Source of the DNA: Rhineura floridana
Lineage: Eukaryota > Chordata > Lepidosauria > Squamata > Rhineuridae
Assembly: GCF_030035675.1 (NCBI RefSeq)
Contig: NC_084482.1
Span: forward strand, 221,363,943 to 221,427,942
Length of the DNA: 64,000 bases
Direction of reading: 5' to 3'
The notes under the pieces were generated by a model, which ran no database searches, had not been told where the DNA came from, and worked only from the letters and a program-made list of their open reading frames with translations. Both the position numbers and the translations under genes were made by a program. This document shows positions 62,570 through 64,000 of this stretch, piece after piece. Every line of letters begins with the position of its first letter. The first letter of the stretch is position 1.

Positions 62570-63060
62570 CCAGCAGGTAATTGACATTCTGTGACTTATA
62601 CTCTAAACTCCCAGTGGGAAAAGATGCTCCTGGGAGCATCCAGTGCCTCCTCCCTTCCTCTGCCCAAAGGTCAGCTTTTGTCTTTGAAGCAGGAAGAAGC
62701 GGCAGTTTGGAGAAGAGGAAGCGGAGGTGGAGGCTACAGTTTGTAGGGAATGACCTCCAGAAGACAGGACAGAGAGCAAGATTTAGCTTTGCCAGCCCTG
62801 GTGGGAAGTCTGGAAACAGAAATGGAGCACAGAGACTCTTTGACTCAGGCAGGGACACAGCGAAGACAGGAGGCAAGAGGGACCCCGAGAAAGGCTCCTT
62901 GGCAGCTAGAACAAGGGCCGTTCCCTCAGCTAGCAGAGATCCCGGGAAAGCAGGAATTGCAGCAGCGCCCTTGAAAGGGGACGTTTGCTCCGGCAGGAAA
63001 GGGTCCAGAGAAGGCAAGAACCTGCGGTGATGAATGAAAAGCAGGGGAGGGTGATGGAGT
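62570..63060 (+). other. Conserved intronic stretch with unproven open frames
   Basis: Counterpart of 14,290-14,875. Open frame 62,581-63,030 differs in its ends from the other copies and has no known domain. Confidence 0.3.
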
Positions 63061-63324
63061 CAGACCCCAGTTGACATCTGGGGCTAAGAGAGATTTCAAG
63101 CAGCAAAAGGAACCGCACAAACTGGAACCCAGAGTGGGACCAATTTTACTCCTTAGGCTACTTTTTCCCATCAGGCCTTTTTGTTTCTGTTGCAAAGTGA
63201 CCCATATAGAAGCCATTTTTAAAGCTCATATTATCAATATTGAGCTGGAGGGTCTCCGAGGCTCATAAAGTAGTAGCCAGCCAACAACACCCTCACCTGT
63301 ATGAATCTCCCGTGCTTTAAGATC

Positions 63325-63635
63325 AACAGATGAGGCCTTCCAGGTGGTCCCTACACAGGATGAGGTACATGGTGATTTTTCAGTAAAGGCTCCTCGACAT
63401 GGAACATTCTCCCTACGTTGGGCCTCGTCTCTTTATATTTCCATGCCGTCGGTGAAGACATCTTTTTGGGAAGGTGTTCGGAGGAAGACAGACCCGAAAT
63501 TCCTGCTGGTTTTAATAGTTGTCATTCAGTGTTTTATTGTGTGTTTGGATAGACTGTGGGAGTTTTTTGGGATGTTTATATATTCTTATCTACTTCTTCT
63601 TTATTATAAACTGTCCTGTCCAAAAAGGTGACATA
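63325..63635 (+). mobile_element. Old L2-type 3' fragment
   Basis: Equivalent of 15,120-15,430. Confidence 0.5.
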
Positions 63636-64000
63636 TACTTCACCTACATGACAATGAATAAGTAAATATCCACTAATAGCAGAGCTGTAAAAAAATGGAA
63701 GAAAATAACGACCTGATAACAGAAACCAGCAATGCGCAATATTGCACCTCATCTTCCTCTCTTCCCTCCTGCAGTAGCAGAAGCAAGACAGGCGTGTCCG
63801 TGTGTGATATACATAATAGTTTTTGCCGGCAGTTAGGTGTGACCAGGTGAACCAAGTGGCCAGAGATCCCAGCCAAGAATCTTTTTAGGTCTAGGAATAT
63901 CTAATGGCCGATCAAGAAAGGAAATCTTTATCAGTGTCTATGTATAATTAACACGTCTAATTTACTGTACTTTGTGGACATAGCCACATATCAGAACATA

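Overview
This window comes from a reptile, almost certainly a squamate (lizard). The evidence is a tRNA-derived SINE with a BovB-like tail (Sauria SINE type, about 52.14-52.44 kb), many CR1, L2 and MIR-like fragments with the 3' ends usual in lizards, short L1-type elements, Ty3/Gypsy and Ty1/Copia LTR elements, and KRAB zinc-finger genes with a sauropsid style of KRAB box. I cannot name the species.

The window is a tandemly duplicated KRAB-C2H2 zinc-finger (KZNF) locus. Unit 1 (1 to about 24,545, left end cut by the window), unit 2 (about 28,328 to at least 51,930) and unit 3 (about 54,478 to the right edge) share the same flanks, exons and old repeats, at a spacing of about 26 kb between units 2 and 3. 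The gene model is on the plus strand: a short leader exon (phase 0 end), a 145-bp KRAB-A exon (phase 0 to 1), a KRAB-B-like exon (phase 1 to 1), one or two further degenerate KRAB-B-like exons, and one large zinc-finger exon (phase 1 start). Unit 1 has a 22-finger array. Unit 2 has an array of about 35 fingers that is split by a 6.6-kb insertion. The array of unit 3 lies beyond the window.

Each copy has its own damage or difference. The unit 1 leader has a stop codon. The unit 2 KRAB-B exon has lost its splice donor and its array is interrupted. Unit 3 has a short deletion upstream of the leader ATG but an open leader and KRAB-A. Two inverted blocks are present. An inverted piece of the long intron follows unit 1 (about 24,580-27,950, continued at 28,360-28,460). 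An inverted 5' gene segment (leader, KRAB-A, flanks and a CR1) lies inside the unit 2 finger array (43,702-48,340), joined on its right to a full-length half-L1-like element.

Mobile elements make up much of the rest. In unit 1 a CR1 (about 1,933-11,660) carries an ORF1-only L1 relative (2,997-4,875) and a Ty3/Gypsy element (4,958-11,068), which itself holds a Ty1/Copia element (7,060-10,585). Unit 2 has a near-complete L2 (36,811-39,420). Unit 3 has a CR1 (57,277-60,287) in nearly the same intron site as the unit 1 CR1 but from a separate insertion. Three copies of the same ORF1-only L1-like family have target-site duplications, poly(A) tails or both.

No tRNA, rRNA, CRISPR or clear promoter was recognised. 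Stretches not listed hold diverged intronic or intergenic DNA in which I see nothing definable.
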